Origin: an uncultured Bryobacterales bacterium
Lineage (GTDB): Bacteria; Acidobacteriota; Terriglobia; Bryobacterales; UBA6623
Length of the DNA: 64,000 nucleotides
Direction of reading: 5' to 3'
Assembly: GCA_951813605.1 (NCBI GenBank)
Contig: OX638379.1
Location: forward strand, 3,590,062-3,654,061
Position 1 is the stretch's first letter. Every line of letters starts with the position of its first letter. A program made the position numbers and the translations under genes. The notes below the pieces were generated by a model that was given only the letters and a program-made list of their open reading frames with translations, searched no databases and was not told where the DNA came from. This document shows, one piece after another, positions 1-6,722 of this stretch.

Positions 1-239
1 TGGAACTTGAAGACGATACGCCAGTTTCCGGAAACCCGCACGGACCATTGCCCCCTGCGGTCACCTGCTAGCTGGTGCAGGTGGTAGCCGGGCAGAGCCA
101 TGTCTGCGGCCGACTTTGCTTGGTCCAGGTTATGCAACCTGTCCTCGAGTTTCTCAGCAAGAGCGCGCGCTATTCGTCCCTTTTTCCCGCGCACAAAGAA
201 TCGCTTGAGGCCGTTGTGCTTGAATCTCTTGATTGCCAC
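1..239 (-). CDS. higB: HigB-type RelE/ParE-family toxin (3' end outside window)
   Basis: The 79 visible residues match the HigB/RelE toxin pattern from its first residues: an N-terminal IKRFKHNGLKRFF block, a central GYHLHQLAGDRRGQWSVRV block and the SGNWRIVFKF core near the visible end. HigB toxins are ribosome-associated mRNA interferases, normally encoded just ahead of their HTH antitoxin HigA. The C-terminus and the expected higA lie beyond base 1. The start is taken as the GTG at 237-239 because it gives the family's usual N-terminus. No Shine-Dalgarno precedes it; instead a promoter -10 box lies only 7 nt upstream, which implies a leaderless or nearly leaderless mRNA. Function is from family knowledge. 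Confidence 0.8.
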   Translation of the reverse strand, partial: MAIKRFKHNGLKRFFVRGKKGRIARALAEKLEDRLHNLDQAKSAADMALPGYHLHQLAGDRRGQWSVRVSGNWRIVFKF

Positions 240-246
240 TAAAGCT

Positions 247-275
247 AGTGTACCTCGTATCGGTACACATGTCAA
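247..275 (-). promoter_or_regulatory. sigma70-type promoter with embedded dyad operator for higB
   Basis: On the minus strand TTGACA (275-270) and TACACT (252-247) are separated by exactly 17 nt. A perfect inverted repeat, GTGTACC (248-254) and GGTACAC (262-268) with a 7-nt centre, covers the -10 region and spacer. This is where an autoregulating HigA-type antitoxin would bind. The predicted transcription start falls on or next to the GTG start codon. Confidence 0.65.
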
Positions 276-369
276 GATCTATCGTGATGTTATTCAGCAA
301 GTTACTACGAATTATTAGAATCTATGTGCCTAGATCAGTATCAACCACGCCCTACACTCCGCTCTAGCG

Positions 370-456
370 CTACGAGAACTGCATCGCAACCGAGGGGCAG
401 GTCCGCAGCACGCCCTCCAGCGCCGCGGCCACCGTCCCGCCCGACACATTCAGGCG
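370..456 (-). pseudogene. C-terminal scrap of a secreted HNH nuclease paralogue
   Basis: Reading minus from about 456 to the TAG at 370-372 gives a tail with ALEGVLRTCPSVAMQFS. It matches the C-terminus of the intact secreted HNH nuclease at 21337-21870 (ALERVLRACPSVALQFS). A stop lies a few codons upstream and no catalytic domain is present, so this is a fragment. The rest of 276-560 holds nothing I recognise. Confidence 0.45.
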
Positions 457-560
457 CGTCCGGGTATGTGTGAGATGGAACTAGGCGGCGACTGGCAGGG
501 AGAGCCGGAGGCCGCGTGCAATCCTGCTGGTCGACGAGGACCGTTGACGGTCGCGTCCGG

Positions 561-878
561 TCAGCTACCCCTGACTAAGTAGTACACAGTCCCTTCATGC
601 ATCAGACGTTTCGGATCAGGCAGGCCGCTCGCTCCGATTGTCCCATCCGGTCTAACGTATCGGTGAACTCTCGCAAGCTCGGACCCATTAGGCAGAAAGT
701 ACGAGACGATTTGACTGCGTGTACAATTAGGCTCGTCGGAGCGAGGAGGTGACGGATGCCGGTCTTGAATGACACGAACGTCAATCTCTCCGTTCGGAGC
801 CTTCTCTACAATCCGCGCTTGGTTGAACCACTTACGCATCTGGCTTGGTGTGGTTCTGTGGACAGGAGGTTGACTCAT
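561..878 (-). CDS. conserved hypothetical protein, 105 aa
   Basis: A 105-residue soluble protein with a polar N-terminus (MSQPPVHRTTPSQMRKWF) and a C-terminal block HRYVRPDGTIGASGLPDPKR followed by a GTVYYLV end. I recall this RPDGTIGASG..DPK block from small uncharacterised bacterial proteins, but know no function. There is no signal peptide or membrane segment. The chosen ATG at 876-878 overlaps, on the opposite strand, the ATG of the divergent gene starting at 877. No good Shine-Dalgarno is visible, so the internal Met at 839 is a possible alternative start. The divergent pairing with the next gene may mean shared regulation. Confidence 0.6.
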   Translation of the reverse strand: MSQPPVHRTTPSQMRKWFNQARIVEKAPNGEIDVRVIQDRHPSPPRSDEPNCTRSQIVSYFLPNGSELARVHRYVRPDGTIGASGLPDPKRLMHEGTVYYLVRGS

Positions 879-1305
879 GGTGACAGCCGAAGAGATCAGA
901 GAACGCCTTGTCGCGTTGCTGGACGGACCCCTCTCCATCGAGGACTTCGAAGACTGGATCGTGGCGGGAGGCTGGAACATGCATACCTCGTCCGATAACG
1001 CTGCCCAGCGTCTCGTGGGAGCCGTCGAGGTTCGCCTTGCCGAGTACTCTCAGGATCACCTCTCGGAAAGCGAGCTCCGGGAGGAATTGGAGAGCGTCCT
1101 GAACGATGTCGGGAGTGGGGTGCACCACGAGAGAATCACCTTTGATGAGAATGCGGTCGTTCGACATTCGGGCCCGGAGTACCATGCGACGCGAACCGAG
1201 AGTCCCCCCCAGCATCATTACGGAAACCACCGATTCAGGATTACTAGTCCTCAGGTTGGTTCCGTTGGGGAGGCTGCGCCGGAGGAGGTGTCATCGCTGC
1301 CTTGA
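877..1305 (+). CDS. hypothetical acidic protein, 142 aa
   Basis: The start is well supported by AGGAGG 8 nt before the ATG. The first 85 residues are acidic and helix-rich (TAEEIRERLVALLDGPLSIEDFEDWIV, later HLSESELREELESVL), a pattern I associate with small uncharacterised proteins that lack a catalytic motif. The last 55 residues are low in hydrophobics and less protein-like. The 3' end (1244-1305) overlaps the convergent DUF6941 remnant, so the natural C-terminus may have been shorter. Its start codon overlaps that of the divergent gene at 561-878. No function assigned. Confidence 0.6.
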   Translation: MVTAEEIRERLVALLDGPLSIEDFEDWIVAGGWNMHTSSDNAAQRLVGAVEVRLAEYSQDHLSESELREELESVLNDVGSGVHHERITFDENAVVRHSGPEYHATRTESPPQHHYGNHRFRITSPQVGSVGEAAPEEVSSLP

Positions 1306-1666
1306 CCACGGTGAACGTCAACGGCTTCGGCGGTTTGTCGCCCAGGCGGATATTGCATCAGTAGATCCCCCAATCCGGGAGCGGTACGTTGCTGAGGTTG
1401 ATGACCACCTCCACCACTCCGTTCGCGCCGACCACGCTCTCGAATGCGGAATCTGAGAGAATCCCTCCCGTTGGCCTCACAATCTCGATTCTGGCCTGAA
1501 ATCTCTCGTCGGGATTGCCTGTGAGTTTGGCCGCTACGGCTGCGTGGAGGTGGGCACTTGGGACCGAACGGGTGGAAATCTGCGTGAAGACTCCGATTAA
1601 GCACAGTTTCTTGTGTTCGTCCCGGAAGACGGAATCGCAAAGAATTGCCCATTCGCATTCAACCAT
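1244..1666 (-). pseudogene. DUF6941-family protein interrupted by an in-frame TGA
   Basis: Codons 1-102 give a recognisable DUF6941-type protein (VECEWAILCDSVFRDEHKKLCLIGVF at the start, a RPTGG motif, LPDWGIY at the break). A TGA at 1358-1360 follows, after which the same frame stays open for 37 codons and reads as the expected continuation (LGDKPPKPLTFTVVKAA) to TAG at 1244-1246. The family usually extends past the GIY segment, so the stop is probably a nonsense mutation, for example CGA to TGA. The family has no known biochemical role. The 102-aa product might still be made, but it would lack the final strands. Confidence 0.7.
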
Positions 1667-1681
1667 GTCGGCAACCTAGCT

Positions 1682-1699
1682 CCATACTAGCGAGTATGG
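1682..1699 (-). promoter_or_regulatory. inverted repeat upstream of the DUF6941 gene
   Basis: CCATACT and AGTATGG form perfect 7-bp arms around AGCG, 16 nt upstream of the start codon at 1666. It could be an operator or a 5'-UTR hairpin; nothing distinguishes these. Confidence 0.35.
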
Positions 1700-1882
1700 C
1701 CCGTAGAGCATCCGCGTTCCCCTTCTCATTCCAGCAGTAACCGCACAATCTTGATTGGCGAAGGTTTCGGATTGCGTTCTGCACCAGTTTCTGTACTCGC
1801 GACAGATCTCTAACTTTGCGTCCTCTTTTCGCATGGCACCCCTCATCCGAACGTCCTCGCCGTCCGCATCACCTGCCCGCCC

Positions 1883-2563
1883 TCACTCCGACTGGTTGAT
1901 CCGCTCGAACAGCTCGGCGCTGAGCTTCTGCGCCTCCGCGATCTGCTCGGCGGTCATGCGCGGGCGGAGGTTGTCCTTGTTCTCAATGGCCGTCTTGGTC
2001 CCTTGCGCGGCGGCAAGGTTGTACCAGGCGTAAGCGCGGACGTAGTGCTCTAGAACGCCCTCGCCCTTGGCGTACATAACACCGAGGTTGGTTTGGGCCA
2101 TGGCGTAACCCTGCTCGGCGGCCTCGCGGTACCACTTCACGGCCTCCGCATCGTTCTCCGGGACTCCCTCTCCGTTGTCGTACTTGCGAGCGAGGATGAC
2201 CTGGGCAAAAGCCTCGCCCTGCTCGGCGGCCTTGCGGTACCACTTCACAGCTTCGGCATCATCCTCGGGCACGCCCTGGCCTCGGTCGTACATGAAACCG
2301 AGGTTGTATTGGGCCACCGCGTAACCCTGCTCGGCGGCCATTCGAAACCACTTGACAGCCTCCGCATCATTCTCGGGCACGCCCTCGCCGTTGGCATACA
2401 TAAGACCGAGGCTGAATTGGGCAATAGCCTCGCCCTCCTCGGCCCGTTGACGAAGGTCCGTGATCCCTTCCGACTCCTGCCCGACCGCCCAGGGCGCGGC
2501 CAGCATCGGCGCCAGCGCGAGAGCGGCAAGGCCGGACAGCGCTGGAGTCTGTGTCCGCCTCAT
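1883..2563 (-). CDS. exported Sel1-repeat (SEL1-like TPR) protein, 226 aa
   Basis: The start at 2563 is chosen because GGAGG lies about 7 nt upstream and a signal peptide follows (RRTQTPALSGLAALALAPML, cleavage near AVGQE). The mature part is four full SEL1-like repeats of 36 residues (AAEQGxAxAQxxLGxMYxxGxGVPExDAEAVKWYR) and a partial fifth, followed by a conserved tail ending TAEQIAEAQKLSAELFERINQSE. Sel1 repeats build a helical solenoid used for protein-protein contacts; in bacteria such exported proteins act in envelope or host-contact processes, but the partner here is unknown. It lies directly downstream of, and is clearly duplicated from, its neighbour at 2615-3421. Confidence 0.85.
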   Translation of the reverse strand: MRRTQTPALSGLAALALAPMLAAPWAVGQESEGITDLRQRAEEGEAIAQFSLGLMYANGEGVPENDAEAVKWFRMAAEQGYAVAQYNLGFMYDRGQGVPEDDAEAVKWYRKAAEQGEAFAQVILARKYDNGEGVPENDAEAVKWYREAAEQGYAMAQTNLGVMYAKGEGVLEHYVRAYAWYNLAAAQGTKTAIENKDNLRPRMTAEQIAEAQKLSAELFERINQSE

Positions 2564-2614
2564 CGTTGTTCCCTCCGTCACAGCGTCCGCCCCGTCCACA
2601 TCACCTGCCCGACC

Positions 2615-3421
2615 TCACTGCGCCTGCTTGATCCGCTCGAACAGCTCGGCGCTGAGCTTCTGCGCCTTCGTGACCTGCTCGGCGGTCATGAGCTTGCGGA
2701 GGTTGTCCTTGAACTCGGCGGCCGGCTTGTGCCCCTGAGCGACGGCAAGGTTGTACCAGGCAAAGGCGCGGACGTGATCCTCCGGCACACCCAGACCGCG
2801 CTGGTACATGTAGCCAAGGGCAAGCTGGGCACCATCGTGACCCTGCGCGGCGGCCCTGCGATACCACTTCGCAGCCTCGGCATAGTTCTTCGGCACACCA
2901 TAGTTCGTCGACACACCCTCGACGTCGGAGTAGAATGAACCGAGGTAGTATTGCGCAAGAGCGTGACCCCCCTCGGCGGCCTTGCGGTACCACCTCACTG
3001 CCTCGGCATCGTTCTCTGGCACACCTTCGCCTCGGTCGTACCTTTCACCGAGGTAGTATTGCGCAAAAGCGTGACCCTGATCGGCGGCCTTGCGCAACCA
3101 CTTCACAGCCTCGGCATAGTTCTTCGGCACGCCCTCGCCTCTGTGGTACATGAAGCCAAGGCCGAACTGGCCACCATCGTGACCCTGCTCGGCGGCCCTG
3201 CGATACCACTTCACAGCCTCGGCATAATCCTCGGGCACGCCCTCGCCTTCGTGATACATGAGACCAAGGTTGTATTGGGCCTCCGCGTCACCCTGCTCGG
3301 CACGTTGACGAAGCTCCGTGATCGATTCCGACTCCTGCCCGACCGCCCAGGCCGCGGCCAGCGTCAGCGCCAGCACGGAATGGGTAAGAACCGTCGCCAG
3401 CCTCGGATGTGTCCGCGTCAT
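2615..3421 (-). CDS. exported Sel1-repeat protein, 268 aa, tandem paralogue
   Basis: A signal peptide (MTRTHPRLATVLTHSVLALTLAAAWAVGQE) precedes six SEL1-like repeats. One repeat carries an insertion (VEGVSTNYGVPKNYAEA) that looks like a partial repeat slipped into a full one. GAGAGG sits 7 nt before the ATG. The tail (LMTAEQVTKAQKLSAELFERIKQAQ) is nearly the same as in the downstream gene, so the two arose by tandem duplication with later gain or loss of repeats. The genes are co-oriented 51 nt apart and probably co-transcribed. Role is as for other Sel1 solenoids: a scaffold or adaptor in the periplasm or outside the cell; no enzymatic domain is seen. Confidence 0.85.
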   Translation of the reverse strand: MTRTHPRLATVLTHSVLALTLAAAWAVGQESESITELRQRAEQGDAEAQYNLGLMYHEGEGVPEDYAEAVKWYRRAAEQGHDGGQFGLGFMYHRGEGVPKNYAEAVKWLRKAADQGHAFAQYYLGERYDRGEGVPENDAEAVRWYRKAAEGGHALAQYYLGSFYSDVEGVSTNYGVPKNYAEAAKWYRRAAAQGHDGAQLALGYMYQRGLGVPEDHVRAFAWYNLAVAQGHKPAAEFKDNLRKLMTAEQVTKAQKLSAELFERIKQAQ

Positions 3422-3475
3422 CGTTGACCTCTCACAGCGTCCTCCCCGTCCACATCACTGGTCAGCCTACACGGA

Positions 3476-4036
3476 TCAACGCGCAGCATCGCGCAAACTC
3501 CGATAGGCGTCGGAGTCCTTGTGCGTCTCCTTGTGGTGAGCGAGGTCCCAGGGTGTTTTGCCAATCTTGTTTCGCGTGTTGCCATCCGCGCCTGCATACA
3601 GGAGCACGACGATTGCACGTTGGTTCCCGTACATAGCCGCGAAATGCAGGGGTGTAGAGTCGAACTCGTCCCGCGCGTTCCTATCGGCGCCTGCATCGAG
3701 GAATGCCCTGATAACCGCTGGATTTTCATTGAAAGCTGCTGCTAAATGCAGCGGCGTTCGGCCTCTCGCGTCCCGTGCGTCAAGCTCCGCGCCCACATCT
3801 AGCAGAGCTTGGATGACACTGGTGTCTTCTTTGAACCCGGCCGCAACATGAAGGGGCGTCCCCAATGAGTTCAGTCTGTTCACACCCACGCTAGACGCGA
3901 TGCAGGCGACGTGATCCTCGACAGTCGCCAACCGCAGGCAGTCGTGGGCCGGCATCTGGGCGACCAAGGTTGGGCCGCTGCCCCCAGCACATGTGAGCAC
4001 AAGCGCGACATTCGTTAGAGCCAACGGCAGCTGCAT
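3476..4036 (-). CDS. exported ankyrin-repeat protein, 186 aa
   Basis: Three to four ankyrin repeats are visible (GTPLHVAAGFKED, GRTPLHLAAAFNEN, STPLHFAAMYGN, KTPWDLAHHKET), each with the TPLHxAA core and the LLxxGAD turn. The N-terminus QLPLALTNVALVLTCAGGSG looks like a signal peptide or anchor. The start at 4036 is chosen because it lies 2 nt after the TGA of the repressor gene, so translation is probably coupled to it. Ankyrin repeats bind other proteins. A phage-repressor operon ending in an ankyrin gene is odd and may reflect acquisition with the island. Pairing with the Sel1 genes gives three solenoid proteins in a row. Confidence 0.75.
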   Translation of the reverse strand: MQLPLALTNVALVLTCAGGSGPTLVAQMPAHDCLRLATVEDHVACIASSVGVNRLNSLGTPLHVAAGFKEDTSVIQALLDVGAELDARDARGRTPLHLAAAFNENPAVIRAFLDAGADRNARDEFDSTPLHFAAMYGNQRAIVVLLYAGADGNTRNKIGKTPWDLAHHKETHKDSDAYRSLRDAAR

Positions 4037-4038
4037 CC

Positions 4039-4686
4039 TCACAACGTCCGCCCCGTCCACATCACCTGCCCCACGACCTCCGCCTCGCGCGGCCACGGGA
4101 CCGTCGGGTACGCCTCGTTGTCGCTCACGAGCAGCCAGCTGCCGTCCGCCTTGGCGAGCCGCTTGATAAGCAAGCCGTCGTCCGACCGCACCGCGAAGAT
4201 GCGGTTGGCTTGGCGGCGGGTGCGCTGCTGATCGATGAGGATCATGGCGCGCTCGTGGAGCGTCGGTTCCATTGAGTTGCCTACAACGTCAATCACGCTG
4301 CACTTCTCGGGGTTGAGCCCGAGCTTCCGTAGCCAGTCGCGGCGGAAGCCGATCAGCTTGACAACATCCTCGCTGTCCACGAACGTGCCGCCTCCAGCCG
4401 CACCGGCGACCGAACGGTGCGGAAGGGCGCATAGCTCCGCCGCAGCTTCGTCCGGGTGGATCAGCTCGGCAGCCGGGACCGGGCGGTCAGTGAGGCCTGC
4501 AAGGTAGTCGATAGAAACGTTGAGGGCCTCGGCGGCCTTAACCACGCCGTCGAAGAGAAGTCCCACTCGGCCTGCTTCGACATGGGAAATCATGGACTGG
4601 CTGTAGCGTTCACCAAGTTGGGCAGCTAGCTCAAATTGGGACAACTCGGCTCGCTTTCTAGATGCAGCTAGACGCTTACCTAACAC
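4039..4686 (-). CDS. XRE/peptidase S24 (LexA/CI-like) phage repressor, 215 aa
   Basis: Residues 1-65 are an XRE-type helix-turn-helix (SQFELAAQLGERYSQSMISHVEAG). Residues about 95-210 are a peptidase S24 domain with the catalytic serine in GNSMEPTL, the lysine in DDGLLIKRL and an Ala-Gly type self-cleavage site in GAAGGG. Such repressors hold a prophage or mobile island silent and are inactivated by RecA-stimulated self-cleavage after DNA damage. The start is a GTG at 4684-4686. It is transcribed away from the Cro-like gene at 4721, with a dyad-rich control region between them. The active-site residues look intact, so the protein may still function even though the island downstream is decaying. 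Confidence 0.88.
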   Translation of the reverse strand: MLGKRLAASRKRAELSQFELAAQLGERYSQSMISHVEAGRVGLLFDGVVKAAEALNVSIDYLAGLTDRPVPAAELIHPDEAAAELCALPHRSVAGAAGGGTFVDSEDVVKLIGFRRDWLRKLGLNPEKCSVIDVVGNSMEPTLHERAMILIDQQRTRRQANRIFAVRSDDGLLIKRLAKADGSWLLVSDNEAYPTVPWPREAEVVGQVMWTGRTL

Positions 4687-4689
4687 TGC

Positions 4690-4730
4690 CTGAATTTAGC
4701 ATCAAAGTTTTTCTTGATACATGAATTCAG
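4690..4730. promoter_or_regulatory. composite dyad operator between repressor and Cro-like gene
   Basis: Two nested inverted repeats share a centre near 4710: CTGAATT (4690-4696) with AATTCAG (4724-4730), and ATCAA (4701-4705) with TTGAT (4714-4718). The 41-bp block fills the gap between the divergent starts at 4686 and 4721 and even covers the first codons of the latter. This is the layout expected for a CI/Cro-type switch. I cannot assign -35/-10 boxes with confidence. Confidence 0.6.
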
Positions 4731-4957
4731 CTCATGGACAAATCAAGGGCCGAATCGCCGAGCTTGGCGTCACCCAACACGACCTGGCTAACGCTCTCAG
4801 GATGCACGCGACGCTGCTGAATCACATCCTCAAGGGCCGCCGCACTCCTCCCGCCGACTTCTACGAGCGGGTCACCGCCGCCCTCGACCGCCTGGAGGCC
4901 GCCGAGCGGGCCGCCGACGAGGCACGCCAGCGCGTGCTCGCGGGGGAGGCGGCGTGA
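4721..4957 (+). CDS. Cro/XRE-like helix-turn-helix protein, 78 aa
   Basis: A small HTH protein: residues 8-45 (IKGRIAELGVTQHDLANALRMHATLLNHILKGRR) form a typical XRE/Cro helix-turn-helix, followed by an alanine- and arginine-rich helical tail. Its position, divergent from a self-cleaving repressor across a dyad operator, argues for a Cro-like early regulator. The ATG at 4721 has no Shine-Dalgarno and sits inside the operator repeat; no other start is in frame close by. The last 4 nt overlap the next gene (GTGA), so the early genes form one operon. Confidence 0.75.
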   Translation: MNSAHGQIKGRIAELGVTQHDLANALRMHATLLNHILKGRRTPPADFYERVTAALDRLEAAERAADEARQRVLAGEAA

Positions 4958-5169
4958 AGGACCTCCATTCTCACATCGAAGAGATCGCCAACACGCTGGC
5001 CCCGGAACACGGACCGGAGTCTCCGAGCGAGGCCGTAAGTCGGCTACTCAAATACTACGAGCGCCTGGGCCGGGACGAGCAATTCCCGTTCGTCGCGGTA
5101 CTGCTCTACGAACTGGTAGCACTGCGGGCCAGCAACCGTGCGCAGCGGTTGTCCGGGGGTGCGGCGTGA
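4954..5169 (+). CDS. small phage-type hypothetical protein, 71 aa
   Basis: A 71-residue soluble acidic protein (KDLHSHIEEIANTL at the start, FPFVAVLLYELVALRASNRA near the end) with no recognised domain. It begins at a GTG overlapping the stop of the Cro-like gene and ends overlapping the next GTG, a GTGA junction at both ends. That tight packing is typical of phage early operons. No function is assigned. Confidence 0.6.
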   Translation: MKDLHSHIEEIANTLAPEHGPESPSEAVSRLLKYYERLGRDEQFPFVAVLLYELVALRASNRAQRLSGGAA

Positions 5170-5333
5170 AGCATCACGCCCTCGCCGCGTGGCTCCGCGA
5201 GCTGGCCGACACCCTGCTCGCCGCCATCTTCGCGCTGCTGGTCATGGCGATCTTTGCCCTCGTCGCCATCGCGATCGCGGGGCGCCCATGCGGGCCGGCG
5301 GGCATCCGCCGACAGAAAGAAAGGAACGAAACG
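5166..5333 (+). CDS. small membrane peptide open in frame into the ERF gene
   Basis: From the GTG at 5166 (overlapping the previous stop) 56 codons encode one clear hydrophobic helix, residues 17-39 (DTLLAAIFALLVMAIFALVAIAI), and a basic tail. No stop separates it from the ERF reading frame starting at 5334, so the ribosome could make a 313-residue membrane-tethered ERF, or a small membrane gene may have lost its stop codon. The second seems more likely, because the ERF start has its own Shine-Dalgarno. Confidence 0.45.
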
Positions 5334-6107
5334 ATGACAGAGACCAACAACAGTCAGTCGGCCATTGCAGCTGCGATGGCCGAGCTCACGCGCATCGAGC
5401 GCGACTCCGAGAACAAGCACGCGGGGTACCGCTACGCGAGTGCCGATGCCGTGTTCGACTCGCTCCGGCCCTTGCTCGCGAAGCACGGGCTGGCGATCCA
5501 TTGCTCCGAGGAGGCATTCGGGGTCGAGGACCGCAACGGCAAGCTGTGGGCCACGGCGAAGTTCGTGCTTCGTCTCGGCGATTCCGACCCAGAGACGCGC
5601 ACCGTGTACGGATGGGTGACCGGACCGCAGACAGCGGGAGCGCTGGCCACCTACGCCGTCAAGTACTGGCTGCGGACCAAGCTGCTGCTCAACACCGGCG
5701 AGCCGGACGCGGACGCGGAGCCGAAGCGGGCACCGCGGGCGGATGCCAGGCCGAAGCCGGGCGAGAAGCCGAAGCCCGCGACCGAGCTGCAGCTTGCTCG
5801 CATCCGGTGGTACGCGAACTCGTCGCGGCTGAAGGAGCGCACGCGGAACCACCTCCTCGCCAGGCTCGAAGTCAATTCGGTCGCGACGGCCGCAGCGGGC
5901 AAGATGATCGCGGATCTAGAAATGAACATCGGCGTCCTCGTGCATTCCAAGCAGCGGGAAGACCTCATGCAGCTGCACGGGACAGCGGAGAAGGCTGGCA
6001 CGCCGCTGAAGGACCCCGACCTGATGGTGGATGCCGCGCAGACACTCGGGATCGAGGCCCGTCAGGAACTCATGGCTCCGTCCCTTCCCAAGGAGAAAGC
6101 GGCATGA
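5334..6107 (+). CDS. ERF-family single-strand DNA annealing protein, 257 aa
   Basis: Residues 10-125 match the ERF (essential recombination function) family: AMAELTRIERDSENKHAGYRYASADAVFDSLRPLLAKHGLAI, then a VYGWVTGPQTAGALATYAVKYWLRTKLL block. ERF proteins anneal complementary single strands in phage recombination and replication. A proline/lysine linker (PKPGEKPKPATEL) joins a helical C-terminal domain (about 155-257). AAAGGAA 8 nt before the ATG at 5334 fixes the start, although the frame is open further upstream. The last 4 nt overlap the nuclease gene (ATGA), the usual pairing of an annealing protein with an exonuclease. Confidence 0.85.
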   Translation: MTETNNSQSAIAAAMAELTRIERDSENKHAGYRYASADAVFDSLRPLLAKHGLAIHCSEEAFGVEDRNGKLWATAKFVLRLGDSDPETRTVYGWVTGPQTAGALATYAVKYWLRTKLLLNTGEPDADAEPKRAPRADARPKPGEKPKPATELQLARIRWYANSSRLKERTRNHLLARLEVNSVATAAAGKMIADLEMNIGVLVHSKQREDLMQLHGTAEKAGTPLKDPDLMVDAAQTLGIEARQELMAPSLPKEKAA

Positions 6108-6658
6108 GGTTCACGAAGGTTCGCAACCTTCCCGAGCCGTAAGTCGGCGCGGTCATCAACGATCCCTACAAGGGCGGCGGCGACATCAGCGTGACGTCGC
6201 TGATCAAGCCCCCGCAGATGCGGGCGCTGGAGATCGCGCACGACGACGAGATCACCGAGGATGTCGCCGACTGCGTATGGGCGCTGCTCGGCCAGTCCGT
6301 GCATGCGGTGCTGGAGCGCGTCGGGGATGCCAATGCGTTCCACGAGGAGCGGCTGTCTATGCCAATCGACGGCTGGACGGTCAGCGGCCAGATTGACCGC
6401 TACGTCGAGGACGGCTCGCTGATCGACTTCAAGGTGACCTCGGCGTGTGCCATGAAGCCCGGCCAGCCGGTCAAGCCGGAATGGGCGTGGCAGCTGAACT
6501 GCTACGCGCAGCTCTGGCGGGCCAGCGGGTTCGAGGTCAGCGGCGCGTCGATCATGGCGATCCTGCGGGACTGGAACCGCCGCGAGGCGCAGCGCAACGA
6601 CGGCTACCCGCAGAGGCCGGTGGTCCTGCGGCGTGTCGAACTCCTGCCGCAACCGTAA
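6104..6658 (+). pseudogene. PD-(D/E)XK (RecB/Cas4-like) nuclease with in-frame TAA at codon 13
   Basis: The ATG at 6104 overlaps the ERF stop (ATGA). Twelve codons (RFTKVRNLPEP) are followed by TAA at 6140-6142, after which the same frame continues as a full nuclease: NDPYKGGGDISVTSLIKPPQMRALE, then the metal-binding core SGQIDRY...SLIDFKV (D...DxK) and the WQLNCYAQLW motif of RecB-like nucleases. A shortened product could start at GTG 6191, but it would lack the first 30 residues. In phage modules this enzyme resects DNA for the annealing protein next door. The nonsense codon suggests the module is decaying. Confidence 0.75.
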
Positions 6659-6722
6659 CTGTCCACCAAAGCCTAGTAACCCCACGGGGATCGGGGCCGG
6701 ATGCGCACTGCAGGGGCGAAAC

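Noticed and set aside
1358-1360. TGA as a selenocysteine codon in the DUF6941 gene.
   Set aside because: No SECIS-like hairpin was seen directly after it, and the position is not known as a Cys/Sec site in the family; nonsense mutation is simpler.
2050-3320. Many near-identical DNA blocks suggesting a CRISPR array or tandem repeat element.
   Set aside because: They follow the 36-residue Sel1 protein repeats (108-bp period) within two coding genes.
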